A stretch of 64,000 bases of DNA from Bacteroidaceae bacterium (lineage in GTDB: Bacteria; Bacteroidota; Bacteroidia; Bacteroidales; Bacteroidaceae): the NCBI GenBank assembly GCA_017645305.1, contig JAGCPD010000010.1:266052-330051 (forward strand), given 5' to 3'. Position numbers and translations under genes: made by a program. Positions 27,069 to 34,889 of this stretch are shown piece after piece (position 1 is the stretch's first letter; each line of letters starts with the position of its first letter). The notes below the pieces were generated by a model, which saw only the letters and a list, made by a program, of their open reading frames with translations, was not told the origin of the DNA and searched no databases.

Positions 27069-28439
27069 CTAATTCTTGAATTTCCATTTGTTGTCTTGAA
27101 GGAACCAACCGACATACGCTACACCTATGGCAAACTCGTTTTCTGATTTGTACTGACCATTTCCAATTCTTCTGCAGGTATAGTCGGCTTTTATTACCAG
27201 ATTAGGCAACGGACGATAGTTCAGACCTGCTACCCACATCTGTGTTTTCAGACGCATATCGGCAGGCTTCGTGTTGTTGGCATCCATAATAACCTTCTCC
27301 TGCGGGTTGTAATATTCGTAGCGGAAGAATGGAATGAAATCGGGCATTTTCGGATAATTCACAAAAGCTTTTAGGTTTATACCTGCTTCTGCTCCGTAGC
27401 TAACAGCACGCTCGGCTATAGGAGCCAAACGGCTGTAGGGTGACTTGCTGCTCAGCTTGTTGTTCTTGGCTGTCAGCAGACTGCTGTTGCCAATGTGTCC
27501 GCCCAACAGATTGCCTCGTATCGTGAAATAGCGATGTTTGTATTGTGCATCCACAGACCAGATGGTTACGGGAACCTTAAACGTATAGGTCTGGGGCTTG
27601 TCACTATTGGCTGCCGCATTGTTTACATAGTAGAAAGAGGCTCCCAAGCGTAGTCCGGGAACACCTCTGTAATTTATACGTGCCACGTAGGCTGGTGATG
27701 TAAAGTTGTCGGTCTCAAAGAATCCCTGCTTGCCACTGGCAGCCCAGGTGTTGCGGTCAAAACCGTTGGCATTCAGTCCGGCAAGAATCATAAACAGATA
27801 GTCGAATGATGCCCATTTTTTACCCAGTTCACCGAGAAAACTGATACCCGTCTCGTGCCAGGTACTGGGTAATATGGTGGTCTCGCCTTCTGGGCGAACA
27901 GTACCAAAGAAGTTGACAGGCTCATGATGTGTGTTGGTCAGTCCGACAGGTACTATCTGATGTCCTACACGAACCATAAAATTATTGTTCAGACGATAGG
28001 TCAGATGGAATTGCTCCAGTGCCACCTCACCACCTTTTTCCACCTCAGTCTCGTATTCTCCGTTCTCAGTGTTCTCAATCTCGTAGGCTGTTCCTGTACC
28101 GCCAGCCTCAAATTCCACCTCAACACCCAGGTTCCAGTGCTTATTGAACTTGTAGTCGCCTCCCAGCACAAAGCGGGGAATGGAAATGGTATTGCGCTTG
28201 AAATCGCTGTTCCCCTGAGCCGTTCCATTAAACCGGTTTATACCATAGTTCTTGAACTGCGCTAAAATCTCGCCATAGCCGCCAATGCGGTAACGGCCGT
28301 ATGAGTCCATTTCCGTAGAGTCGTTGTTCCACTGGTTTTTTTGCGCATAGGCAACACCACCAATTATGAATTGTGAATTATGAATTGTGAATTGGACAAT
28401 GCCCGTCAATAGAAAAATTAAAAAAAGTATTCTTTTCAT
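27069..28439 (-). CDS. outer-membrane porin, first gene of the iron/redox operon
   Basis: A 456-residue beta-barrel protein with a signal peptide of about 33 residues ending VAYAQ. The mature part has GGYGEILAQFKNYG near the start, many amphipathic strands and repeated acidic surface loops. It resembles porins that accompany imelysin genes in Bacteroidota, but I do not assign a solute. The signal peptide contains IVQFTIHNSQFII, encoded by a heptad tract. It is the promoter-proximal gene of the minus-strand operon. Confidence 0.82.
   Translation of the reverse strand: MKRILFLIFLLTGIVQFTIHNSQFIIGGVAYAQKNQWNNDSTEMDSYGRYRIGGYGEILAQFKNYGINRFNGTAQGNSDFKRNTISIPRFVLGGDYKFNKHWNLGVEVEFEAGGTGTAYEIENTENGEYETEVEKGGEVALEQFHLTYRLNNNFMVRVGHQIVPVGLTNTHHEPVNFFGTVRPEGETTILPSTWHETGISFLGELGKKWASFDYLFMILAGLNANGFDRNTWAASGKQGFFETDNFTSPAYVARINYRGVPGLRLGASFYYVNNAAANSDKPQTYTFKVPVTIWSVDAQYKHRYFTIRGNLLGGHIGNSSLLTAKNNKLSSKSPYSRLAPIAERAVSYGAEAGINLKAFVNYPKMPDFIPFFRYEYYNPQEKVIMDANNTKPADMRLKTQMWVAGLNYRPLPNLVIKADYTCRRIGNGQYKSENEFAIGVAYVGWFLQDNKWKFKN
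28361..28395 (-). repeat. 7-nt periodic tract in a signal peptide (first porin)
   Basis: Plus-strand units AATTATG, AATTGTG, AATTATG, AATTGTG, AATTGGA follow at exact 7-nt spacing and encode the signal peptide core. Confidence 0.9.
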
Positions 28440-28468
28440 AACACAAAAATTGTTTTGATTCCCGGCTG

Positions 28469-28476
28469 CAAAGGTA
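28469..28476 (-). promoter_or_regulatory. -7 box for the porin-imelysin-DHOR operon
   Basis: Minus-strand TACCTTTG matches TAnnTTTG, 30 nt before the porin ATG. An ATTG is present about 20 nt further upstream at the -33 position. Confidence 0.65.
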
Positions 28477-28620
28477 CGATGTGTTTTCCGCTCTCACAAT
28501 ACACAAAAACTATGAAAATGCCACATCGCCGCCTTCCGTCCATTACCCGTTTTTGATGATTTTAAGGGGCTTGCGCGTAATCCGGTTCCTGTAAACGGTG
28601 GTCAGCTGTGAACTTTGTTG

Positions 28621-28628
28621 TATTTTTG
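28621..28628 (+). promoter_or_regulatory. -7 box for the hemerythrin-LuxR regulator
   Basis: TATTTTTG matches TAnnTTTG, 21 nt upstream of the ATG at 28650, divergent from the iron/redox operon. Confidence 0.6.
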
Positions 28629-28649
28629 CGACTGAAAAATAAACAGACA

Positions 28650-29645
28650 ATGACAGAGAAATATCATGAGATGGATCCCATGAGTGATGTCATCAGTGAT
28701 GATTATCGCATGTTGCAGATGATTGGCCGTTTTGGCATTACTTTGGGCTTTGGCAATCAGACAGTGGGTGCCACCTGTAGGGCGGCAGGCGTGGATGTTA
28801 CAACTTTCCTGACGGTTGTGAATTATGTAAAAGATGCGGCCCATGCACACATAGGCGAAATGGTGGATCAGATAAATCTGCCTTGCTTGATACGTTATCT
28901 GAAGAACTCGCACACTTATTTTGTGGATTTCCGTCTGCCTAACATCCGTAGGAAGCTGTTGGAGGCCATCGACTGCTCTTCATCCAATCAGATAGGCCTG
29001 CTGATTCTTAGATTCTATGATGAATATGCGGCTGAGGTAGCCAGACACATGGAGTACGAAAACTCTTTTGTGCATCCCTTTGTGGAAAATCTTTTGAACG
29101 GGAAGGTGAGAGTTGAAACGTTTGATATGGTTGTCCGGCAGCACGAAGACAACCACGCTTCCCTGGAAAAGAGCATTGCTGAGCTAAAGAGCATCATTAT
29201 AAAATACTATCCCAGTGATAACGCGGCTCAGCTGATGGGCGAGGTTTTGATGGACATTTATATGACAGAGGAAGACTTGCTTACTCACTGTCACATGGAG
29301 GATACGCTGTTTGCCGAGTGTGTACGACGGTTGGAATGTAAGGTGCGACGGGCAGGCGGCTCAGACATCAACAGTGTTGAGGAAGAGGAGGAAGAAAAGG
29401 ACACAACCCTCGCTAACGACCTCAGTGAGCGTGAGAAAGACATTGTGGTGCAGGTTGCCAAGGGACTTTCTAACAAGGAGATTGCCGATGCGCTCTTTAT
29501 CTCTGTAAATACGGTTATGACACATCGTCGCAATATCAGCCGTAAACTACAGATTCATAGTCCTGCAGCTCTTGCCATTTACGCCTTGGTAAACGGCTTG
29601 GTTAATCTTGACGAAATTGTCCCCCTTTCAAATTCCCCCCGATAA
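28650..29645 (+). CDS. RIC/hemerythrin-like di-iron sensor fused to a LuxR HTH
   Basis: A 331-residue regulator. Residues 30-60 (GFGNQTVGATCRAAGVD) resemble the N-terminal domain of ScdA/RIC iron-centre repair proteins. Residues about 65-235 carry a hemerythrin-like four-helix domain with many His/Glu candidates for a di-iron site (HAHIGEM, RHMEYENSFVHP, RQHEDNH, THCHMED). Residues 265-320 are a LuxR-type HTH (LSEREKDIVVQVAKGLSNKE, VNTVMTHRRNISRKL). It should sense oxygen, nitric oxide, redox state or iron through the di-iron site and control DNA. It is divergent from the imelysin/di-haem operon, its likely target. The 14 codons upstream of 28650 include the promoter, so I exclude them. Confidence 0.85.
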   Translation: MTEKYHEMDPMSDVISDDYRMLQMIGRFGITLGFGNQTVGATCRAAGVDVTTFLTVVNYVKDAAHAHIGEMVDQINLPCLIRYLKNSHTYFVDFRLPNIRRKLLEAIDCSSSNQIGLLILRFYDEYAAEVARHMEYENSFVHPFVENLLNGKVRVETFDMVVRQHEDNHASLEKSIAELKSIIIKYYPSDNAAQLMGEVLMDIYMTEEDLLTHCHMEDTLFAECVRRLECKVRRAGGSDINSVEEEEEEKDTTLANDLSEREKDIVVQVAKGLSNKEIADALFISVNTVMTHRRNISRKLQIHSPAALAIYALVNGLVNLDEIVPLSNSPR

Positions 29646-29683
29646 GGGAATGCGATTGCTGGCCCCAATATTTTCTCCTCCGA

Positions 29684-29713
29684 GGGGACATTGCCGTTGT
29701 TGGGGTTGTCCCC
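29684..29713. terminator. possible hairpin between convergent genes
   Basis: GGGGACA (29684-29690) pairs with TGTCCCC (29707-29713). The region also holds other C- and G-runs. A short T-run follows at 29727. It could terminate the regulator gene; weak call. Confidence 0.35.
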
Positions 29714-29741
29714 ACTGGAAAAAGCGTTCTTTTTTTGAGTC

Positions 29742-31616
29742 CTATTTGTTCTTATACCACTCTTGCATGACATAGAAGGCTTTTTTCTTCTCACCGCTGT
29801 CGCTGACAAGGCCCTTCCTGTTATAGAAATCCTGAATGCCGGGTAATACGCGACGTGGCGAACGGAAGTCCTTGAGAATCCAAGGTGAGGTGCCGCTGAG
29901 GCCTTCAATCTTATCAAGCATGGCAAGGTTCTCGCGGTAAAGGTTCTCTTGGAACTCCTCTGTCCATCGCTGGTTCTTCGCACCATGATAGCCGTATCTG
30001 GCACCGCCACCGAACTCACTGATGATGACGGGCTTGTTGTAGGGAATCTCCCAATGCATCTTTGGTGCATCGTTTACGTCGCGATACCAGCCGATATACT
30101 GGTTGAAGCTAACCACATCAACGTATTCGTTCATGTTATCGTTCAGGCGGTTCACATAGTTCGAAGCTCCTGTGACCTCCATTGCCATTGAGATAAGACG
30201 GGTGCTATCGAGGCTGCGGGCATACTTGGCAAGGTTGCCCAAGAATTGGTCGCGCTCCTTCGAGTGCGGTGTCTCGTTGGCGATGCTCCAGATGATAATA
30301 TTGGCGCGGTTGTGGTCGCGGCTAATCATATCGGTCAGCTGTTGGCGGGCGTTCTCGTACGTTGCCGGGTTCGTCCAGGCAATGGTCCAATAGCAGGGAA
30401 TCTCAGACCAGACCATGATACCCATCCGCTCTGCCTCACGCACCATGTATTCGTTGTGGGGATAGTGTGCAAGACGTACATAGTTGCACCCCAGTTCTTT
30501 GGCCCAAGACAGCAGTGTGCGGGCATCCTCTGATGAGTTGGCGCGACCACCGCCATTGGGCTTCTCCTCGTGGATGCTGATGCCCTTGAGGAAAATTGGC
30601 TGGCCGTTCAGCAGAATCTGCTTGTCGCGTGTTTCTATGGTACGGAAGCCGATGCTGTCAGTGACTGTGTTCGTGTCGAGAGATATATATACCTTGTAAA
30701 GCTTGGGATTCTGAGGTGACCAGAGCTGGAGTTTCTTTGATTGAACATTGAACGTTGAGCATTGAACATTGCCTTGGGCATCTGTATCGAATGTCTTCTC
30801 AATTTTCAGTTCCGGGATTAATATGGTAACCTTATGTCCTGCTTCTGCCTGGTTCAGCTTTGCGGAGAAGGCAATTGTCCTGTTTTTCTCGTTTGTTTTT
30901 TCTCTCTCAAGTTGTAGGCTGTAATCCTGGAGATATAGTGTCGGCACTTTTACCAGTTTTACGTCGCGGGTGATGCCACCATAGTTCCACCAGTCAAAGA
31001 TCAGTGTTGGTACATCCTGGGCGTGTCGTTTGTTATCTACTTTCACGATGACGTTGTTTTCGCCCTCCTTCAGCAGGCTGGTAACATCGTAGTTGAAGGG
31101 TGTGAAGCCGCCAATGTGGTGGCCTGCTTTCTTGCCGTTCACCCATACGTGACAATCGTAGTTTACTGCGCCAAAATAGAGTAAAACTTTGTTTTGTTGG
31201 GAATTGGGAATTGGAAATTGACAATTGGCGGGCACGCTGGAATTATCTGTTATCAGTTTCCCATTATCCATCAGGAAAGATTTCTTAAACCAAACGGTGC
31301 CTTCATAGAAGAACAACCGTTCGTCTTGTGTGTTCCAGTCTGAGGGTATTCGCATCACGGGCGATTTGTCGAAGTCGTATTCGATGAGATCCTCGGGTCT
31401 TTTCGGCTTTGCATTCTGGAAGAATCCCCACTGGGTTGGATTCATACGATAGTCGTAGTAGCCTTCTTCCTGCACATCTACGATGTAGTTCCAGTTGCCG
31501 TTGAGTGACATACTCTCGTAAGCCATTACATTCTGAACTGGTGGTAGTGCTCTATCCTGTGCTGTAGCACTGATACCACCCATCATTGCCATGAGGCATA
31601 AAAACATTTTTTTCAT
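29742..31616 (-). CDS. secreted GH2 glycoside hydrolase (beta-glucuronidase/galactosidase type)
   Basis: A 624-residue protein with a signal peptide ending near ATAQ (residue 20). The GH2 layout is complete: sugar-binding jelly roll, immunoglobulin-like domain, then the barrel with acid/base Glu448 in SIANETPHS and nucleophile Glu534 in VIISEFGGGA. The absence of the large C-terminal domains of LacZ points to the beta-glucuronidase-like size class; the sugar is not assignable. Residues 117-143 and about 283-293 are extra loops encoded by heptad tracts. It is monocistronic with its own promoter box. Confidence 0.92.
   Translation of the reverse strand: MKKMFLCLMAMMGGISATAQDRALPPVQNVMAYESMSLNGNWNYIVDVQEEGYYDYRMNPTQWGFFQNAKPKRPEDLIEYDFDKSPVMRIPSDWNTQDERLFFYEGTVWFKKSFLMDNGKLITDNSSVPANCQFPIPNSQQNKVLLYFGAVNYDCHVWVNGKKAGHHIGGFTPFNYDVTSLLKEGENNVIVKVDNKRHAQDVPTLIFDWWNYGGITRDVKLVKVPTLYLQDYSLQLEREKTNEKNRTIAFSAKLNQAEAGHKVTILIPELKIEKTFDTDAQGNVQCSTFNVQSKKLQLWSPQNPKLYKVYISLDTNTVTDSIGFRTIETRDKQILLNGQPIFLKGISIHEEKPNGGGRANSSEDARTLLSWAKELGCNYVRLAHYPHNEYMVREAERMGIMVWSEIPCYWTIAWTNPATYENARQQLTDMISRDHNRANIIIWSIANETPHSKERDQFLGNLAKYARSLDSTRLISMAMEVTGASNYVNRLNDNMNEYVDVVSFNQYIGWYRDVNDAPKMHWEIPYNKPVIISEFGGGARYGYHGAKNQRWTEEFQENLYRENLAMLDKIEGLSGTSPWILKDFRSPRRVLPGIQDFYNRKGLVSDSGEKKKAFYVMQEWYKNK
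30738..30772 (-). repeat. 7-nt periodic tract in GH2, second
   Basis: Plus-strand units CATTGAA, CGTTGAG, CATTGAA, CATTGCC encode NVQCSTFNVQS in a surface loop before the barrel; the peptide repeats every seven residues. Confidence 0.85.
31198..31272 (-). repeat. 7-nt periodic tract in GH2, first
   Basis: Units AATTGGG, AATTGGG, AATTGGA, AATTGAC, AATTGGC continue into ATTATCT, GTTATCA, GTTTCCC, ATTATCC with an interruption. About 25 residues (117-143) are added where GH2 relatives normally have a short turn. Confidence 0.85.
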
Positions 31617-31647
31617 ATTCTTAGATTAAGCCTAAATTACTAGGGTG

Positions 31648-31655
31648 CAAATATA
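31648..31655 (-). promoter_or_regulatory. -7 box for GH2
   Basis: Minus-strand TATATTTG, 32 nt before the GH2 ATG, matches TAnnTTTG. Confidence 0.6.
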
Positions 31656-31729
31656 CTATATATATTGTAATAAACGCTAAGAGAAAGTGAAAAAACTACA
31701 ATTTATTTTACATTTTGCCCTCTTTGTCG

Positions 31730-31737
31730 TAATTTTG
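31730..31737 (+). promoter_or_regulatory. orphan plus-strand -7 box
   Basis: TAATTTTG matches TAnnTTTG but points at about 110 nt of sequence without an ORF, followed by the 3' end of a minus-strand gene. It could make a small or antisense RNA, or be a chance match. Confidence 0.3.
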
Positions 31738-31849
31738 CAACGAGGCCAAGGCGTGTGTGGAGGTTTTGTAACACTATTTTTGTCTTCAAAGAACCGTTTC
31801 CCAGAGATTATATGGTCTAATCTTATGGAATTCTGGTGAAGGAGTTTTT

Positions 31850-32767
31850 TCATGGTCTTATCTTAAATTCTGGAGAGATGTAGTTTTGGGTACTCCGGCA
31901 GGTGTCGGCAGAAAAAAGACAGGCTGTGCCTACAAGCTGCTTCCATTGTTCCTCTGATAAACAAGGGAGCATATCTTTGGTGATTCCCTGCCAGATAAGA
32001 GCGCAAGAGAAACCTGCGTTAAAACTGTCCCCTGCCCCAACAGTACTTACGACATCTTCTATAAGAGGAGCCTGAAACTGGTAGTTCTTTGCCGGTGTGC
32101 AGACTTCAATCTTTCCCGGTCCTGCCGTACAAATAAAGATGGGACAATGAGCCTGTATGTGTTGTTGGTAGATGAGGCTTGCCTCTCTGGTGCCATACAT
32201 AATCTCGAAATCATCGGCACTTCCTCTGACAATATTGCTCTGGCTGAAATTGCTCAGGATGGCTGGCATAAGCGCCTCAAGCTCATGGGCGTGACCACGA
32301 CGGAAATTCAGGTCGTAATATACAATGGCCCCCGTCTTGTTAGCTTCTTTCAGTAACTGAGTTATCATGGGACGAGTACCTTTACAGACAGCGTAGTACG
32401 AGCTAAGCAACAAAACATCGTTGGCAGAAAGGGTGGGTGCTTTCCAACCTTTTGGTGTGAAAGGCGGTTGTTTATAGAAGACGTAATTAGCATCTCCTTT
32501 GTCGTTTAGGAAAGCCAGGCTAATGGCACTTTTTTCGTCCTCTATTACCTTAAAGTATTCGGTGGACACGCCATTTTTTTGCATAAAGTCAATAGTCTGC
32601 CGCCCCACAATATCGGCTCCTGTATATCCCACAAAAACACAAGGAACACCCGCCCTGCCAACACTGATAATACTATTGAAACTGCTTCCGCCTGGCACTG
32701 CTGCTACTGGCTGTTTGTTTTTAAATAGGAGGTCCAAAATGGTTTCCCCGATACCGACAACTTTCAT
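31850..32767 (-). CDS. PfkB-family carbohydrate kinase
   Basis: A 305-residue ribokinase-fold sugar kinase, fructokinase-like. The GGSSFNSIISVGRAG segment binds sugar, and the C-terminal TVGAGDSFNAGFS motif holds the catalytic Asp and the anion hole. The substrate is not certain; fructose or another ketose is typical for this subgroup. I choose the ATG at 32767; a TTG nine bases earlier is possible. The gene follows the patatin gene by 12 nt, and the junction is itself a heptad tract. Confidence 0.9.
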   Translation of the reverse strand: MKVVGIGETILDLLFKNKQPVAAVPGGSSFNSIISVGRAGVPCVFVGYTGADIVGRQTIDFMQKNGVSTEYFKVIEDEKSAISLAFLNDKGDANYVFYKQPPFTPKGWKAPTLSANDVLLLSSYYAVCKGTRPMITQLLKEANKTGAIVYYDLNFRRGHAHELEALMPAILSNFSQSNIVRGSADDFEIMYGTREASLIYQQHIQAHCPIFICTAGPGKIEVCTPAKNYQFQAPLIEDVVSTVGAGDSFNAGFSCALIWQGITKDMLPCLSEEQWKQLVGTACLFSADTCRSTQNYISPEFKIRP

Positions 32768-32795
32768 AACTATCAATTTTCAATTTTCAACTTGA
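32768..32795 (-). repeat. 7-nt periodic tract across the patatin stop codon
   Basis: Units TCAATTT, TCAATTT, TCAACTT on the plus strand span the last codons of the patatin gene, its stop and the leader of the PfkB gene. Confidence 0.7.
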
Positions 32796-33634
32796 AGAAA
32801 ATTCAGAATATTTTTTAAATTTTCTTCAGCACACGTTCTTCCCATCTGATAGACAAATCTCATTTTCTCCTCGTTCTGTTCCGTGCGTCCGATAGGAAGG
32901 GTATTTTCCGGGTAGATAAGCAAGACATTGCCTCTGCTTTCCTGTTCTGTCAGATAACGAAGCTGTTCATTGTACATCAGATGTCTGCGGCTCATTGCCT
33001 TTATGATTGCCGGATACTTGCGCATGGTAAGATGGAAAAGCGGCATCAGTTTGGTACGTTTCTTGAAGAATCCTTTGGGCTGTGTCAGCACTACAATGTT
33101 GCGCTCAAACCCCAATTCTTGAAAATGCTTAAGGGGAATGGAATTCACGATACCACCGTCCAAGAGTTTTCTTCCTTCTAGGGGAACGGGACGCGAGACA
33201 ATAGGCATGGAGGCAGAGGCGCGAATCCAGTCTAGTCCTTCACTATCCATGGTGTCCAGTTTTTTATATACGGGCTCCCCTGTTTCGGCATCGGTACATA
33301 CCACATGGAACTCCATTGGGTTGCGGCAGAAGGCTTCGTTATCAAATATGTCAAGCTGTGTAGGTAGAATGTGGTAACTGAAATCGGCACCCACTAAGTC
33401 ACCCGTCTTTAAAAATGATCGCCAGCCCATATATCGTGGGTCATCTTTTAAAGCAATGTTGTAACGGAGGGCACGACCTGATTGCTCCGATTTATAGTTA
33501 CAACCGAAAGTAGCTCCGGCAGAAACACCTATCAGTCCATCAAACTTTATCTGGTTCTCCATCATTACATCGGTAACTCCTGCACTGAAAAGTGCCCGTA
33601 ATCCGCCTCCTTCTAAAACCAACCCTTTCTTCAT
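32780..33634 (-). CDS. patatin-like phospholipase
   Basis: A 284-residue patatin-family lipid hydrolase. The oxyanion motif GGGLR is at residues 9-13, the nucleophile Ser38 is in GVSAG and the Asp of the dyad is in LLDGGIVNS (about residue 158). No signal peptide is visible, so it is probably cytoplasmic, as in other YjjU-like patatins. The last residues (QVEN) and the stop are encoded within a heptad tract, so the natural C-terminus may have been altered. It lies between the porin and PfkB genes. Confidence 0.9.
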   Translation of the reverse strand: MKKGLVLEGGGLRALFSAGVTDVMMENQIKFDGLIGVSAGATFGCNYKSEQSGRALRYNIALKDDPRYMGWRSFLKTGDLVGADFSYHILPTQLDIFDNEAFCRNPMEFHVVCTDAETGEPVYKKLDTMDSEGLDWIRASASMPIVSRPVPLEGRKLLDGGIVNSIPLKHFQELGFERNIVVLTQPKGFFKKRTKLMPLFHLTMRKYPAIIKAMSRRHLMYNEQLRYLTEQESRGNVLLIYPENTLPIGRTEQNEEKMRFVYQMGRTCAEENLKNILNFLQVEN

Positions 33635-33652
33635 AATTGCATAGTCCCTGGA

Positions 33653-34705
33653 TTAAAAACGAAAATCGAACTGGGCATCAAAGAATTTGTAGTTGTGCTT
33701 ATCGGGGTTGGCTATGGTGCGGTCGTTTACACAAGCATACTCCAGATTCAACTGCATATATTTGTTGAACAGATAGTTTACTCCCACCTCGTACATGGTT
33801 CTTGAACGGTTCCAATCCTTGTTGTCCCGATATGTCTGGTAGCGGGCTTTTGCGTGGAGTTTACTTTTGATGATGGGAACGATACCGGAAATATACCAGC
33901 CGTCGGCCTTGTCGCCTAACGCTGGGTCGGCACCCATTCCCTGGCTGTGTATATACTCGGCGCGGAAGGTGTATTCATGCTTGTCGTACTCGGCAGAGAG
34001 GGCATATCGGTTTTTCCTGCCCACACCGGAACGGGTACCTGTCCATCCAAAGACACCTATGCGCATGCCCTCAATGGGCATTACCCACAGACCGCCAATG
34101 AAATCCTTGCACTGGTCTTTGTCCCAAATGTTGATGCCTTCGCCGTTGAATACGCCCATCTGGTAGTGAAGCAGGTATCGACCGGAAGCATTTTTCAGCA
34201 CATCCCCCTGAATCTGGATACCAATATCGCGACCTGCAGAATTTTTCTCACCAGTGCGATCACCGAAACCGGCAAGTTTGTTGATGACTTGGGCATATGA
34301 ATACCAACCCTGAGTGATGGGGTGCAGAGGGTTCTCGAAGGTGAAGGGACGTTTGAACTGTCCGACCTTGATACGGAACGCATCATACTTTACCCACTCT
34401 GAGTATAAATCTACAAGCATTACAGTGGGTTCACCGGGACCCTTGGCGCTGGTACCCTGCATCTGAACGCGCCAGTCAAAGTCGTAAATCTTTCCGTTTA
34501 GGCTCAGACGCATAAGACGTAGGTTGAAATAATTGTGTTTGTTGTCTTCCTTGTCTTCGAACTGATATTGCAACATGCCGTAGCCGCTGAGTTTTATTTT
34601 ATCGTACCATTTTGCAGGACGGCTGGTGCTGTCCGTTGTTTTATCTTGTGCATGGGCAGCTAGTGAAAGAACAGCGAAAACTATAGTCAATAACGTCTTT
34701 TTCAT
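33653..34705 (-). CDS. phosphate-selective porin O/P-like protein
   Basis: A 350-residue outer-membrane porin with signal peptide (residues 1-19, ending HAQ). KLSGYGMLQYQFED at the start, RIKVGQFKRPFTFENP in the middle and a terminal FDFRF support the O/P porin group. The open frame continues 210 codons upstream, but that part is antisense to the helicase gene and is not coding. It is the first gene of an operon with patatin and PfkB genes (18 nt to the next start). The solute is unknown. Confidence 0.9.
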   Translation of the reverse strand: MKKTLLTIVFAVLSLAAHAQDKTTDSTSRPAKWYDKIKLSGYGMLQYQFEDKEDNKHNYFNLRLMRLSLNGKIYDFDWRVQMQGTSAKGPGEPTVMLVDLYSEWVKYDAFRIKVGQFKRPFTFENPLHPITQGWYSYAQVINKLAGFGDRTGEKNSAGRDIGIQIQGDVLKNASGRYLLHYQMGVFNGEGINIWDKDQCKDFIGGLWVMPIEGMRIGVFGWTGTRSGVGRKNRYALSAEYDKHEYTFRAEYIHSQGMGADPALGDKADGWYISGIVPIIKSKLHAKARYQTYRDNKDWNRSRTMYEVGVNYLFNKYMQLNLEYACVNDRTIANPDKHNYKFFDAQFDFRF

Positions 34706-34728
34706 AATGGATTGTTTATTTACATTTG

Positions 34729-34736
34729 CAAAAATA
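34729..34736 (-). promoter_or_regulatory. -7 box for porin-patatin-PfkB
   Basis: Minus-strand TATTTTTG, 24 nt upstream of the porin ATG. Confidence 0.6.
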
Positions 34737-34810
34737 AAAAAATATATTGAAGCGCCCAAGTGTTTAAAATAGTTTTTAAGGGTGTACGTAGGTTTCTGAA
34801 GTAATAAACT

Positions 34811-34818
34811 TACTTTTG
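34811..34818 (+). promoter_or_regulatory. -7 box for the DEAD-box helicase gene
   Basis: TACTTTTG, 71 nt upstream of the ATG at 34890. A second match, TAACTTTG at 34873-34880, would leave a leader of only a few bases. Confidence 0.55.
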
Positions 34819-34889
34819 CTCGGAAAAGAAAAGAAAAACGATTTTTCCTTTTGCTTTTCTCTCGCTTAATCGTAACTTTGCACCCGATT

